The notes beneath the pieces were generated by a model. That model did not search any database. It saw nothing but the letters and a program-made list of their open reading frames with translations, and was not told where the DNA came from. The translations under genes and the position numbers were made by a program. This document shows, piece after piece, positions 7,506 through 16,833 of a stretch of DNA of 64,000 bases (within the stretch, counting starts at the first letter, position 1; the number at the start of each line of letters is the position of its first letter). The DNA is from Lachnospiraceae bacterium JC7 (GTDB lineage: Bacteria; Bacillota; Clostridia; Lachnospirales; Lachnospiraceae), in NCBI GenBank assembly GCA_000513555.1, contig ALYD01000006.1, positions 1-64,000 of the forward strand, given 5' to 3'.

Positions 7506-8645
7506 TCAGTCGTCACCCTGTACTCTTCTGTCAGGACAGCCGAGCTGCATCCATTTAAGATATGCTGTGATGAAACGATCGATATCACCGTCGAGAACAG
7601 CATCTGTGTTGGAAGACTGCTCACCTGAACGGAGATCCTTTACCATACGGTATGGCTGAAGAACGTAAGAACGGATCTGGGAGCCCCAGCCGTTGTCCTT
7701 GACCTCACCACGGATGCCTGCGATCTTTTCATCCTGCTCAGCCTTCTCTTTGAGATAGAGTCTGGCCTTCAGCATCTGCATAGCCTTGGCTCTGTTCTGA
7801 ACCTGTGAACGCTCCTCCTGGCAGGCAACTACTATACCTGTCGGAATATGGATGAGACGTACAGCGGATGATGTCTTGTTGATGTGCTGTCCACCGGCAC
7901 CGGATGCACGGAATACTTCCATCTTGATGTCCTCAGGACGAACCTCGATGTCGATCTCTGTTTCGATATCAGGCATGACATCACAGGAAACGAAGGATGT
8001 CTGTCTCTTGCCCTGGGCATTGAACGGAGAAATACGTACAAGTCTGTGGATACCTGCCTCTGAACGGAGATATCCGTAAGCATACTGTCCGTCGATCTCG
8101 ATGGTTGCTGACTTGATTCCGGCCTCATCACCCTCGAGGTAATCGAGGATCTTATATGTAAATCCATGACGCTCTGCCCATCTGGTGAACATACGGTAAA
8201 GCATGCCTGCCCAGTCGTTGGACTCTGTTCCGCCGGCACCTGCATTGAGACGGAGGATGGCGTTCATGCTGTCATATTCTCCTGAAAGAAGAAGTCTTGT
8301 GGACATGGCATCAAGCTTTGCAGAGAAATCGTCGAGCATTTCCTTTGCTTCTGCTACGCTTTCCATATCCTCCTCTTCTTCAGCCATCTCGATAAGGGCT
8401 CCGATATCATCGTAAGCCTGGGTAAGCTCCTCATAAGCCTTAACGTCGTCCTTGAGACGTCTTGCTTCTGTGGAGTACTTGTTGGCAGACTCAGGATCTG
8501 TCCAGAAGTTCGGCTCTTCCATCATACGGTCAAGCTCAACGATTCTCTTTTTCTTATTCTCAAGGTCAAGAGATGCGCCAAGATCCTTCAGTGACTGTTC
8601 CTTGCCGTTAAGTTCAAATTTGTATTGCTCTAACTCTAAAATCAT
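7506..8645 (-). CDS. prfB: peptide chain release factor 2, no programmed frameshift
   Basis: Recognises UGA and UAA and triggers peptide release. The stop-recognition tripeptide SPF is at residues 206-208 and the catalytic GGQ at 251-253. The start, MILELEQYKFEL, has the usual N-terminal helix. In many bacteria an in-frame UGA near codon 26 forces a +1 shift (CTT TGA C). Here the same place reads CTT GAC in frame (8565-8570), encoding Leu-Asp, so the full 379 residues are read without a shift. It sits directly downstream of secA, as in most Firmicutes, but behind the secA terminator. Confidence 0.97.
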   Translation of the reverse strand: MILELEQYKFELNGKEQSLKDLGASLDLENKKKRIVELDRMMEEPNFWTDPESANKYSTEARRLKDDVKAYEELTQAYDDIGALIEMAEEEEDMESVAEAKEMLDDFSAKLDAMSTRLLLSGEYDSMNAILRLNAGAGGTESNDWAGMLYRMFTRWAERHGFTYKILDYLEGDEAGIKSATIEIDGQYAYGYLRSEAGIHRLVRISPFNAQGKRQTSFVSCDVMPDIETEIDIEVRPEDIKMEVFRASGAGGQHINKTSSAVRLIHIPTGIVVACQEERSQVQNRAKAMQMLKARLYLKEKAEQDEKIAGIRGEVKDNGWGSQIRSYVLQPYRMVKDLRSGEQSSNTDAVLDGDIDRFITAYLKWMQLGCPDRRVQGDD

Positions 8646-8679
8646 AGTTATTCCTTTACTAAATGGTTAATGAGTATCG

Positions 8680-8709
8680 AAAAATGCCGCGAAATGAAGT
8701 TTCGCGGCA
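8680..8709 (-). terminator. intrinsic terminator after secA
   Basis: A perfect 10-bp stem (TGCCGCGAAA with TTTCGCGGCA, 5-nt loop) followed on the minus strand by TTTTTCG. It separates secA from prfB. Confidence 0.85.
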
Positions 8710-8752
8710 CAGTCAGATAGCGAATGCTCAGATCCGCCATCCGACAAAACAG

Positions 8753-11386
8753 TTATTCTTTATCTGCTGAACCATCAGAAGCTGCGTTATCCTGACCGCC
8801 TACTGACTTCAGGTACTCATTGCGTCCGTGGCACTGCTTGTACTTCTTGCCTGAACCGCAAGGACATGGATCGTTTGGATATACCTTACGGATCTCACGT
8901 TTCTTAGGTGCTGCGACAGAGCTCATGTCACGGTTTGTACCTGTAACCTGTGCAACCTGCTCGCGTTCTACCTTCTGCTCTACCTTGATGTGGTAAAGGA
9001 TACGGACTGTATCCTCCTTGATTGCAGTTGTCATCTCTTCGAACATAGAGAAGCCCTGGATCTTGTACTCAACGAGAGGATCCTTCTGACCGTAAGCCTG
9101 AAGACCGATTCCGTCACGCATGAGATCCATATCGTCGATATGGTTCATCCACTTCTGGTCGATGACACGGAGAAGGATAACTCGCTCGATCTCACGCATC
9201 TGCTCAGGATTTGCAAAATCGGATTCCTTCTGCTCGTAAAGCTTGATGGCCTCTTCCTTCAGGAGCTGCTTGAACTCGTTCTTGCTCATGGTGTTGTACT
9301 GCTCTTCTGTAAGTCTGAGCTTAGGAAGAGGTATGATGGTCATAAGTGTATCATTGAGACCGCTGAGATCCCAATCCTTTGCAGTAGAATCCTCTGCAAC
9401 GTTGGCATCAACATAGTTCTCGATGATGTCCTGAATGAAGTTGATGATAAGAGGACGAAGGTTGTCTCCGTTGAGGACCTTTGCACGCTCTTCATAAATA
9501 ACATCTCTCTGCTCGTTGTTTACCTCATCGTACTTAAGGAGGTTCTCACGAATTCCGTAGTTGTTAAGCTCGATCTTCTGCTGAGCCTTTTCGATGGCGC
9601 TGGAAAGCATCTTGTGGTGGATCTGCTCACCCTCAGGTACGCCCAATGCCTCGAACATGCTCATGAGACGGTCAGAACCGAAAAGTCTCATAAGGTCGTC
9701 TTCAAGTGAAATGAAGAACTGGGACTGTCCAGGGTCACCCTGTCTTCCGGCACGTCCACGGAGCTGATTGTCGATACGTCTTGATTCATGACGCTCTGTA
9801 CCGATGATATGAAGTCCGCCTGCTGCAAGAGCTTCAGGATCAAGCTTGATATCGGTACCACGTCCTGCCATGTTGGTTGCGATGGTAACTGCACCATGCT
9901 GTCCGGCATCGGCTACGATGGCTGCTTCCATCTCATGGAACTTCGCGTTCAGGACATTGTGCTTGATGCCGCGGCGCTTAAGCATACCGCTGAGAAGCTC
10001 TGAGGTATCGATGTTGATGGTACCGATGAGCACAGGAGCACCTGTTTCATGTACACGAACGGCTTCGTCTACTACAGCCTGGAACTTTTCTTTCTTTGAC
10101 TTGTATACAGCGTCATCAAGGTCGATACGCTGAACAGGGCGGTTTGTAGGAATACAGATAACATCCATGTAGTAGATGTTACGGAACTCCTTCTCCTCTG
10201 TCTGAGCAGTACCTGTCATACCTGCCTTCTTGTCGAACTTGTTGAAGAAGTTCTGGAAAGTGATGGTGGCAAGTGTCTTGGACTCACGCTTTACCTTAAC
10301 ATGCTCCTTGGCCTCGATAGCCTGATGGAGACCGTCACTGTAACGACGGCCCGGCATGATACGTCCTGTGAACTCGTCTACGATGAGGATCTCATCATCC
10401 TTTACAACGTAGTCCTTGTCACGGTGCATGAGGTTGTTGGCACGAAGTGCAAGGATAACGCAGTGCTGGATCTCAAGATTCTCAGGATCTGCAAGGTTCT
10501 TTATATGGAAGAACTGCTCAACCTTCTGAACACCTTCCTGTGTAAGGTTGACTGTCTTTTCCTTTTCATTAACGATGAAGTCGCCTGTTTCCTCGATCTC
10601 TTCTCCGAGAAGGGCATCGAGCTTGTTGAATTCAGCTGACTCCTCACCTCTCTGGAGCTGCTTTGCAAGTACGTCACATACTTCATAGAGCTTTGTTGAC
10701 TTTCCGGACTGACCGGAAATGATAAGAGGTGTACGTGCCTCATCGATAAGAACAGAGTCGACCTCATCGATGATACAGTAGTGAAGGCCACGGAGAACCT
10801 GCTGGTTCTTGTATACGGCCATATTGTCACGAAGGTAATCGAAACCGAGTTCGTTGTTTGTTACGTATGTGATATCGCAGTTATATGCCTTCTGACGCTC
10901 CTCTGTTGTCATTGAGTTAAGAACAACACCGACCTTGAGGCCGAGGAACTCATGGATACGTCCCATCCACTCAGAGTCACGCTTTGCAAGATAATCGTTT
11001 ACTGTAACGATATGAACACCCTTTCCCTCAAGAGCGTTAAGATATGCAGGTGCGGTAGAAACAAGAGTCTTACCTTCACCGGTTCTCATCTCTGCTATAC
11101 GGCCCTGATGAAGTACTACTCCACCGATGAGCTGTACAGGGAAATGCTTCATGCCGTTGACACGCTTACCTGCCTCTCGAACTGTGGCAAATGCCTCCGG
11201 AAGGATGTCATCCAGAGTCTCGCCGTTCGCAAGACGCTCTTTAAATTTAGCTGTCTGAGCCTTCAGCTCTTCGTCAGACATAGCAGTCATCTCGTCGTCG
11301 TATGACAGTATCTTGTTGATGATCGGCTCAATTCTCTTCAGCTCACGTTCAGAGTGGGTACCGAAAACCTTCTCTAATAAACTCAT
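8753..11386 (-). CDS. secA: preprotein translocase ATPase SecA
   Basis: Motor ATPase of the Sec pathway, driving unfolded preproteins through SecYEG. Visible landmarks are Walker A MRTGEGKT (about residues 101-108), the DEVD box in IIDEVDS, the VDEFTGR segment, and the second ATPase fold with AGRGTDI and GRAGRQGD. The C-terminus holds the zinc-binding CPCGSG...CH signature (C841, C843, C852, H853), which binds SecB or ribosomes in the family. The 877-residue length is normal. AAGGAG is 9 nt before the ATG. Its upstream neighbour is hpf, as in most Firmicutes. Confidence 0.98.
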   Translation of the reverse strand: MSLLEKVFGTHSERELKRIEPIINKILSYDDEMTAMSDEELKAQTAKFKERLANGETLDDILPEAFATVREAGKRVNGMKHFPVQLIGGVVLHQGRIAEMRTGEGKTLVSTAPAYLNALEGKGVHIVTVNDYLAKRDSEWMGRIHEFLGLKVGVVLNSMTTEERQKAYNCDITYVTNNELGFDYLRDNMAVYKNQQVLRGLHYCIIDEVDSVLIDEARTPLIISGQSGKSTKLYEVCDVLAKQLQRGEESAEFNKLDALLGEEIEETGDFIVNEKEKTVNLTQEGVQKVEQFFHIKNLADPENLEIQHCVILALRANNLMHRDKDYVVKDDEILIVDEFTGRIMPGRRYSDGLHQAIEAKEHVKVKRESKTLATITFQNFFNKFDKKAGMTGTAQTEEKEFRNIYYMDVICIPTNRPVQRIDLDDAVYKSKKEKFQAVVDEAVRVHETGAPVLIGTINIDTSELLSGMLKRRGIKHNVLNAKFHEMEAAIVADAGQHGAVTIATNMAGRGTDIKLDPEALAAGGLHIIGTERHESRRIDNQLRGRAGRQGDPGQSQFFISLEDDLMRLFGSDRLMSMFEALGVPEGEQIHHKMLSSAIEKAQQKIELNNYGIRENLLKYDEVNNEQRDVIYEERAKVLNGDNLRPLIINFIQDIIENYVDANVAEDSTAKDWDLSGLNDTLMTIIPLPKLRLTEEQYNTMSKNEFKQLLKEEAIKLYEQKESDFANPEQMREIERVILLRVIDQKWMNHIDDMDLMRDGIGLQAYGQKDPLVEYKIQGFSMFEEMTTAIKEDTVRILYHIKVEQKVEREQVAQVTGTNRDMSSVAAPKKREIRKVYPNDPCPCGSGKKYKQCHGRNEYLKSVGGQDNAASDGSADKE

Positions 11387-11531
11387 TTATATACTCCTTA
11401 ATAACCGCGTGCAGGAACTTCTATGCACGCTTTTAGTCCTATTTTCGGCTATAACTATGAAATAGTATCACGTAACCTTGTTTTATTCAAGACGGGTAAA
11501 AAACTTTAAGGTTAATTCATAATTTCTTCCC

Positions 11532-11562
11532 AAAAAAATCAGGCAGTCCGGCGGACTGCCTG
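11532..11562 (-). terminator. intrinsic terminator after hpf
   Basis: On the minus strand CAGGCAGTCCG pairs with CGGACTGCCTG, essentially uninterrupted, followed by ATTTTTTT. It lies between hpf and secA; the remaining 145 bp to the secA ATG must hold the secA promoter, which was not resolved. Confidence 0.88.
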
Positions 11563-11611
11563 TAAATCGTTTAATGAATTATGGTACCTCTGGTCCCCTT
11601 CGGGATACAGA

Positions 11612-12145
11612 TCAGTACTCCGGCTCTATAAGACCGTAGCTGTTGCCCTTTCTCTTGTAAACAACTGCAACGTTTCCGGTGTCTCCGTTCTGGAATACAA
11701 AGAATGTGTGCCCTACAAGTTCCATCTGGAGACAAGCTTCCTCAGGTGTCATAGGCTTCAGGTCAAAATGCTTGGTACGAACGATCTTGATCTCCTCTTC
11801 TGAAATATCGTCATCCGGTTCGTCGCTGAAGGAATCTGAGAATGAAGCTGCTGCCTGCTTGCGGTTAAGTAGTTTTGTACGGTACTTGCGAATCTGACGC
11901 TCGATAACGTCAACAACAAGATCCAGTGACTGGAACTTGTCTGAGGTTGTCTCTTCCGCGCGGATCACACCATCCCTTACTGGAATTGTGACCTCGACCT
12001 TGTACATGTTTTTCTCGGTTGAGAGAGTGACATTGCAAATGGTATCCTCTTTGAAGAATTTTGACAGTTTTCCGAGCTTTCTGTCGATCTGGTCCTTCAT
12101 GCCATCAGATACGTTAATGTTTCTACCCGTGATATTAAACTTCAT
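11612..12145 (-). CDS. hpf: long-form ribosome hibernation promoting factor
   Basis: Dimerises 70S ribosomes into inactive 100S particles in stationary phase. Residues 1-105 are the S30AE/HPF domain (MKFNITGRNINVSDGMKDQI...), then an acidic linker (about 106-122), then the long-form C-terminal dimerisation domain (RTKHFDLKPMTPEEACLQMELVGHTFFVF) and a final YGLIEPEY. All of this marks the 177-residue long form. GGGAG lies 9 nt before the ATG. The 213 bp upstream should hold the promoter; no clear box was identified. Confidence 0.96.
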   Translation of the reverse strand: MKFNITGRNINVSDGMKDQIDRKLGKLSKFFKEDTICNVTLSTEKNMYKVEVTIPVRDGVIRAEETTSDKFQSLDLVVDVIERQIRKYRTKLLNRKQAAASFSDSFSDEPDDDISEEEIKIVRTKHFDLKPMTPEEACLQMELVGHTFFVFQNGDTGNVAVVYKRKGNSYGLIEPEY

Positions 12146-12312
12146 GGAATCACGCTCCCTTTTATAGATTTCTCAACATCACTATTGAGATAATCTGATT
12201 ATACCACCTGGCGGAAGATAATTCCAATTTTAAAGTCTTATAAAAATGAAATTTTGATGAACAAAAGTGCCCGGATCTCCGCTGCATCCATACATTATAT
12301 TCTCTGAAAAAT

Positions 12313-12357
12313 AAAAAACCTCCCAGTCCCTGATAAACGGGAATGAGAGGCCTGTTT
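12313..12357 (-). terminator. intrinsic terminator after the NlpC/P60 gene
   Basis: On the minus strand CCTC...CCC pairs with GGG...GGGAGG around a loop of about 7 nt, followed by TTTTTTATTTT. It begins right after the stop codon at 12359. Confidence 0.75.
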
Positions 12358-12358
12358 T

Positions 12359-13345
12359 TTAATTGCTGAGGAATCTTCCGTAAGCGTATGGTGCTCTGTA
12401 GTCATATCTTCCGGTGCATATTCCGGTCTTTGAACTTGCGGCGTGGATAATGACTCCGTTTCCTGCATAGATGGCTACGTGGTTGACGTAATCTCCCGAT
12501 GCATAGAATACAAGGTCTCCCGGCTGCAGTTCTTCAAAGCTGATGGACTGTGCGTTTTCGATCTGATCTCTTGAAGATCTTCCGGTGGTTATTCCGAAAT
12601 ACTTGAAGACCTGTTGCACGAATCCGGAGCAGTCGGCACCCTCTGTGAGGGAGGTTCCGCCGTATACGTAAGGATTGCCGAGGAACTGCTTTGCATAATT
12701 TATGAGTGCCTGTCTTGCGGCTGTGGTGGCAACTACAGGTATGGATGGATTTCCTGAAACAACGGATGATACAACAGACTTGACGCTGGATACTATGGAA
12801 GTGGTCTCTGCCGATGGAGCAGTATTCACCTCTATGGTTGATTCGGAAGCGGCTGTGCTGTCGCCTGCGTTAATGATGTTTGAAACCATGTTGCTGACAC
12901 CCTGGGCGATGGTGGTTAGATTTGTGCTGAATGCGCTGAAATCGTCAACATTGTCCACGGCCTCTATAAGATTGTCCTCGCCTCCCGAAACAGCGGAAGA
13001 ATCCGTTATGGTTTCCGTGGCGGAAGAAGTTCTGGCCTCGGTATAGTTCTCCGAAACGACACCGGCGCTGCTTTCATCGATGGCAGCAATGGAATACTCA
13101 GGTATCATGGAACCGTCTGTAAGTGCGGTCACATCCTCCTCTGAAGATATACCGAGCTCCGCATCGTCAACAGGACCGTCTCCTATGGAGAGAAGTATCT
13201 CATTCTGAGAACCGGTCTCCGATGAGATATTCAGCTCTGCGATCACGGATTCGTCGGCCAATGCTGTAGTTCCGGGCACAAGGATACCGGCAGTCAGTGT
13301 TAATGCTGTATATAAAGCTATATATTTATATGATGATCGTTTCAA
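12359..13345 (-). CDS. secreted NlpC/P60 cell-wall peptidase
   Basis: Probable D,L-endopeptidase acting on peptidoglycan stem peptides outside the cell. Residues 1-30 are a signal peptide ending near ALA. Residues 31-205 are a Ser/Thr/Ala/Asp-rich linker without recognised wall-binding repeats. Residues 210-328 are an NlpC/P60 domain with catalytic C239 (ADCSGF), H289 (YVNHVAIY) and H301 (IIHAA). The start codon is TTG at 13345, not ATG, with AAGGAG 5 nt upstream. The next gene upstream is another secreted wall hydrolase, so the two probably belong to cell-wall turnover, each with its own terminator. Confidence 0.92.
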   Translation of the reverse strand: MKRSSYKYIALYTALTLTAGILVPGTTALADESVIAELNISSETGSQNEILLSIGDGPVDDAELGISSEEDVTALTDGSMIPEYSIAAIDESSAGVVSENYTEARTSSATETITDSSAVSGGEDNLIEAVDNVDDFSAFSTNLTTIAQGVSNMVSNIINAGDSTAASESTIEVNTAPSAETTSIVSSVKSVVSSVVSGNPSIPVVATTAARQALINYAKQFLGNPYVYGGTSLTEGADCSGFVQQVFKYFGITTGRSSRDQIENAQSISFEELQPGDLVFYASGDYVNHVAIYAGNGVIIHAASSKTGICTGRYDYRAPYAYGRFLSN

Positions 13346-13381
13346 ATCGTCTCCTTTATGACATAAATAAAGTCACATTAA

Positions 13382-13448
13382 AAACAAAAGCGGCAAATGT
13401 AAAACCACTAAATGTTTTAATTACATTTATGGTAGCACATCTGCCGCT
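13382..13448 (-). terminator. probable terminator after the amidase gene
   Basis: On the minus strand AGCGGCAGATG and CATTTGCCGCT pair around a long loop containing a second small hairpin, followed by TTTGTTTTT. The long loop lowers confidence. Confidence 0.5.
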
Positions 13449-13487
13449 GACGAATCTTTTTAAAATATTTAAGCTTTTTTTACAAGC

Positions 13488-14798
13488 TTAAGAGTAAAAA
13501 ATATCTATACCGTCTGCTATTCCCTTTGCGAGAACTGAAACTGTGGAATCGCTGTAATCGGAGGCTCTGTCTCCCACCTCGAGGTCGATGGACGGGATCT
13601 TTGAATAGCTTGTCTGGGTGAGATCCATCTGCATGGAACCGCCGCTGAAGATCTTTACGCCGTTTCCGGACAGGCCGTTGATAACGGATGTTCCGAGACG
13701 GTCATCCTCCTGCCATATGGTGGAAACAGGATACATGTTCTTGATTCCGTCTGCAACGCTCATGAAAAAGGCACCCTTGTTGTTTGTGGTGGAGTCATAG
13801 TGGATGGCTATATGGCAGTTCGCCATTTCGTTTGCCATTACGGTACGGGCAATGTTATCCAGCTGTACATCCTCACTCTCGCGGATCATGAGGACATTGT
13901 AGCCTCTTTCAAGAAGTACTGACTTAAGAGCCTTTGCAACCTTTAAGTTAACATAAGCCTCAGAGGTGCCGTCAAGCATGGTGGTTCCTGATGATACGGC
14001 TGTGGCTGTGGTGCTGCCTGCCGCAGTACTTCCGCCGGTCACCTTGGCTGTTCCGTCAGGATGACAGAGGGTTTTTACGCTTGAGCCGCCCTTGGTGCCG
14101 TGTCCTGCATTGACACATACGGTCTTGCCCTTTTTGTTGCTGCCTGATGCATAGTAAAGAGTGGCTGAGCCGGAATTGATCTTTGAGTTGCCGCCAAACT
14201 CCCAGGCTGTGTTAAATGCTACGGCTTCGGAGGTCTTCTTCTCTACCACTTCTGTTGTGGTGTAATCGGAACTTATGTAGGCTGTTCCTCCGTTATACTC
14301 GATTCGGCTCCAGGTGCTGCTGTAGCCAGTTCTGTGGAAGCTGTCTCCCGTGTCTGCCTTTCCGAGTACTTCTCCGTCAACAGCTTCTTTTCTGATATTT
14401 ACATCATCCTTCATGATGTATACTGTCTCGTCTCTTGACTCAAAACTGAGAGGAGCTTTGGTCTCTGCCACAGCCGGTTCTGCTGCTGTCTCTGCATTGG
14501 CAGAGGTTTCTGATGAGGCGAAAAGAGCTGCCTGGCCGGTCGGGTCTCCTGCTGCGTTTATGGCAGAAGCATCGGCCTGATTCTGATCCGATGGAACTGT
14601 CGGGCCTATGCTTGTAACAGACTGGACTTCTGCTGCGCCTGTGTTTGCTGCGGCATCTGTCAGAGTCCCCTCTTCCACTGAGACCCTGGACTCATTGAAC
14701 TCTGACTCATAGCTTTTTTTGCATGAGCTTAAAGAAACTGAAAGAGCCATGCAGGCTGCTGCAGATAATACTATACTTTTTTTGATATTTCGTTTCAT
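13488..14798 (-). CDS. N-acetylmuramoyl-L-alanine amidase with SH3b domain, lipoprotein
   Basis: Cleaves the amide between muramic acid and the stem peptide. An N-terminal lipoprotein signal ends in SLSSC (C26). A Ser/Ala/Thr-rich spacer reaches about residue 120, and a bacterial SH3 domain spans about 128-185 (VYIMKDDVNIRKEA...YISSDY). The C-terminal Amidase_3 domain begins near 225: its zinc motif reads NAGHG where DPGHGG is usual, with IHYDS giving the second His and LEVG the Glu. The 436-residue length is ordinary for a modular amidase. AGGAG precedes the ATG by about 10 nt. The catalytic residues look complete, so activity is expected. Confidence 0.92.
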   Translation of the reverse strand: MKRNIKKSIVLSAAACMALSVSLSSCKKSYESEFNESRVSVEEGTLTDAAANTGAAEVQSVTSIGPTVPSDQNQADASAINAAGDPTGQAALFASSETSANAETAAEPAVAETKAPLSFESRDETVYIMKDDVNIRKEAVDGEVLGKADTGDSFHRTGYSSTWSRIEYNGGTAYISSDYTTTEVVEKKTSEAVAFNTAWEFGGNSKINSGSATLYYASGSNKKGKTVCVNAGHGTKGGSSVKTLCHPDGTAKVTGGSTAAGSTTATAVSSGTTMLDGTSEAYVNLKVAKALKSVLLERGYNVLMIRESEDVQLDNIARTVMANEMANCHIAIHYDSTTNNKGAFFMSVADGIKNMYPVSTIWQEDDRLGTSVINGLSGNGVKIFSGGSMQMDLTQTSYSKIPSIDLEVGDRASDYSDSTVSVLAKGIADGIDIFYS

Positions 14799-14875
14799 AA
14801 CTGATTCTATCTCCTCTTATTGTGACGACATGTGGAAGTTTCTCAATGTCGATTTTTATAATTCTTCAATCATTT

Positions 14876-15658
14876 TTAGATCCATCCGCCATCGAACTTT
14901 ATGATCTGTCCTGTGAGGTAGCGGGGGGCCTTTGTAAGAAGGTAAATGAAGTCGGCCACCTCTTCCGGAGAAGCCATCCTTCCATAGGGTATCTCCTCTT
15001 CAAGCTTTTCTCTGTCCTCAGGTTCCAGCCACTTGTTCATATCTGTGTCCACGCACCCGATGGCTACGGCATTTACCGGAATATGATTCGGTGCAAGCTC
15101 CTTTCCGAGAGCTTCGGTGAAGGCATTGATCGCGCCCTTCGTAAGGCTGTAGACAGATTCCATGGAGGCGCCCACCACTCCCCAGACGGAGGAAATGTTC
15201 ACGATGCGGCCGTTCTGTGTCTTCAGGATATAAGGAATCACGGCTCTGGTGAGCTTGAACATATCGGAGACATTGGCCTCCAGCATGGTATCGAACTCGT
15301 CGTCGCTTACATCCTGTGCAAGGTTAAATGTGGATATGCCGGCGTTATTCACGAGGATTATCTCGTCTGAATCAGCGCTTGGATCCGAATCGGAATTCTG
15401 ACATATTTCCGATTCGTCCGAGATGATCGACTGAAGGGAGTTGAGATCTATCTTGAGAGCCGAAGCCAGTATGTCACCTGTTATAGCTCCGTGTACCGGA
15501 TAGACCTCTGTATATTTTGCAAGATATGCCGCAACTTCATCGAGAAGCTCGAAATTGGAACGGCAGTTTATGATGAGGCGATAGCCCTTTTTTGCAAATG
15601 CTTCTGCCGAGGCCCGTCCCACTCCCCGGGAGGCACCGGTAATGATCGCAGTTTTCAT
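14876..15658 (-). CDS. ymfI: SDR oxidoreductase, YmfI-type (EF-P 5-aminopentanone reductase-like)
   Basis: Short-chain dehydrogenase of 260 residues. It has the NAD(P) loop TGASRGVGR (7-15), NNAG (104-107), and catalytic Ser at about 156-157, Y170 and K174. The segment ISSVWGVVGAS with Trp after the serines is typical of the YmfI group, which reduces the 5-aminopentanone modification on elongation factor P in Bacillus; a general 3-oxoacyl reductase remains possible. An upstream ATG at 15694 exists, but GGAG lies 8 nt before the ATG at 15658, so that start is used. A Ser/Asp-rich insertion (about 80-98) precedes the NNAG motif. Confidence 0.85.
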   Translation of the reverse strand: MKTAIITGASRGVGRASAEAFAKKGYRLIINCRSNFELLDEVAAYLAKYTEVYPVHGAITGDILASALKIDLNSLQSIISDESEICQNSDSDPSADSDEIILVNNAGISTFNLAQDVSDDEFDTMLEANVSDMFKLTRAVIPYILKTQNGRIVNISSVWGVVGASMESVYSLTKGAINAFTEALGKELAPNHIPVNAVAIGCVDTDMNKWLEPEDREKLEEEIPYGRMASPEEVADFIYLLTKAPRYLTGQIIKFDGGWI

Positions 15659-15713
15659 TTTATTCTCCGGATATGATCGATTTACTTTTCTCAATTACAG
15701 TAACAAATAATCG

Positions 15714-15749
15714 TAGAAAGAGATGACTCATATGAGCCATCTCTTTCTA
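15714..15749. repeat. 36-bp near-perfect palindrome
   Basis: TAGAAAGAGATGACTCAT is followed at once by its complement with one mismatch and no loop. It lies between the LysR gene and the SDR gene. Neither strand carries a long T tract after it, so it may be a terminator for the LysR gene or a protein-binding site for the SDR gene. Confidence 0.7.
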
Positions 15750-15794
15750 TCTTAGCAGTATGATATACACTCGGGCAACAAATGTAAAATCAGA

Positions 15795-16700
15795 TTATGA
15801 TAATGTTTTGTGATTTGTAAGTTTTTCTATAAATGTCTTTGCCATAACGCTCAGTTCCTGACCTTTTCTTACGATATACCCGAAGGTCAGTGTCTCGTCC
15901 TCTTCCAGCTTTATGACCTTTATATCGGAAGAAGTGCTTCCTGAGCCAAGCATGGCAGCACCTACGGCGTAACCGTTAAGTCCCAGCATGAGCTCGATGG
16001 AGGTGGCTCTTTCGTTTGTACTTATGACCTTTTTATAGTCGTAGGTCGCAAGGGCCTCCTCTCTGTAGTAGAAGGAGGTCTGGTCTCCCTGATCGAAGAC
16101 CATGCAGGGATAGTCCTGTAGGTCCTTCAGGGAAAGGGTCTCTCTGTTTGAGAGTGGATGATCCTTGCTGAGATATACATAGGCGTCCCTTGTGAAGAGC
16201 TCATGGAATTCAAGGGATGCGTCTGTGAAGATCTTTTTGAAGGTTTTTTTGTTGAAGTCACTGAGGGCGATGACCCCGACTTCGCTTCTCATGGTCTTTA
16301 CATCTTCTATCACTTCACCGGTCTGGGTCTCACGAATGGAGAACTGATACTCCGGGTGATCGTATTCCTTTATGGTGTCGATGAAGGCATTGACGGCTAT
16401 GGTGTAGTGCTGCATGGAAACAGAGAAGGTGGGTTTTTCTTTTCTGGTGTTGAGGTACTTCTCCTCCACCTTTTCAAACTGCTCTACGGCATTTCTCGCG
16501 TAGGCAATAAAAGAAGCCCCCGCCGATGTGGTAACCACACCGTTGTGGACTCTTTCAAATATCTGTATTCCGAGCTCGTTCTCCAGCTCTCTTACAGCAC
16601 TTGAAAGGCCGGGCTGGGATACATAGAGCCTGTCGGCGGCCTTTCGCATGGAGCTTTCTTCATCTATGGCGATAACATACTTTAACTGTAATATGGTCAT
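15795..16700 (-). CDS. LysR-family regulator, probably of sulfur amino acid genes
   Basis: A 301-residue LysR-type regulator. The N-terminal winged HTH (MTILQLKYVIAIDEESSMRKAADRLYVSQPGLS...) covers about residues 1-60, and the periplasmic-binding-type effector domain covers about 90-295. It lies directly downstream of, and in line with, the cysK-patB-lyase operon, separated by a terminator, so control of cysteine or methionine metabolism is the natural inference. The ligand cannot be told from sequence; members of this group sense sulfur metabolites such as O-acetylserine. AAAGG precedes the ATG by 8-9 nt. Confidence 0.88.
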   Translation of the reverse strand: MTILQLKYVIAIDEESSMRKAADRLYVSQPGLSSAVRELENELGIQIFERVHNGVVTTSAGASFIAYARNAVEQFEKVEEKYLNTRKEKPTFSVSMQHYTIAVNAFIDTIKEYDHPEYQFSIRETQTGEVIEDVKTMRSEVGVIALSDFNKKTFKKIFTDASLEFHELFTRDAYVYLSKDHPLSNRETLSLKDLQDYPCMVFDQGDQTSFYYREEALATYDYKKVISTNERATSIELMLGLNGYAVGAAMLGSGSTSSDIKVIKLEEDETLTFGYIVRKGQELSVMAKTFIEKLTNHKTLS

Positions 16701-16790
16701 GACAAAAACCTTTCAGAATTTATTTTGTACATGATACCATATCGATTCTCGACATTAAAGTTTTAAAGAGGCGAAATGATTTAAAAAAAG

Positions 16791-16828
16791 AAAAAAATCA
16801 AGCGCCTCCGGAACAGGCAGACGCTTGA
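16791..16828 (-). terminator. intrinsic terminator after the cysteine operon
   Basis: On the minus strand TCAAGCG...CCT pairs with GG...CGCTTGA around a short loop, followed by TTTTTTTCTTTT. It ends the cysK-patB-lyase operon and leaves the LysR gene to its own promoter. Confidence 0.85.
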
Positions 16829-16833
16829 AAACT

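Noticed and set aside
8990-9709. 239-codon open frame opposite secA
   Set aside because: Antisense shadow of a conserved gene with leucine-rich, unnatural composition.
14822-15370. 182-codon open frame opposite the SDR gene
   Set aside because: Antisense shadow; the SDR motifs are intact on the other strand.
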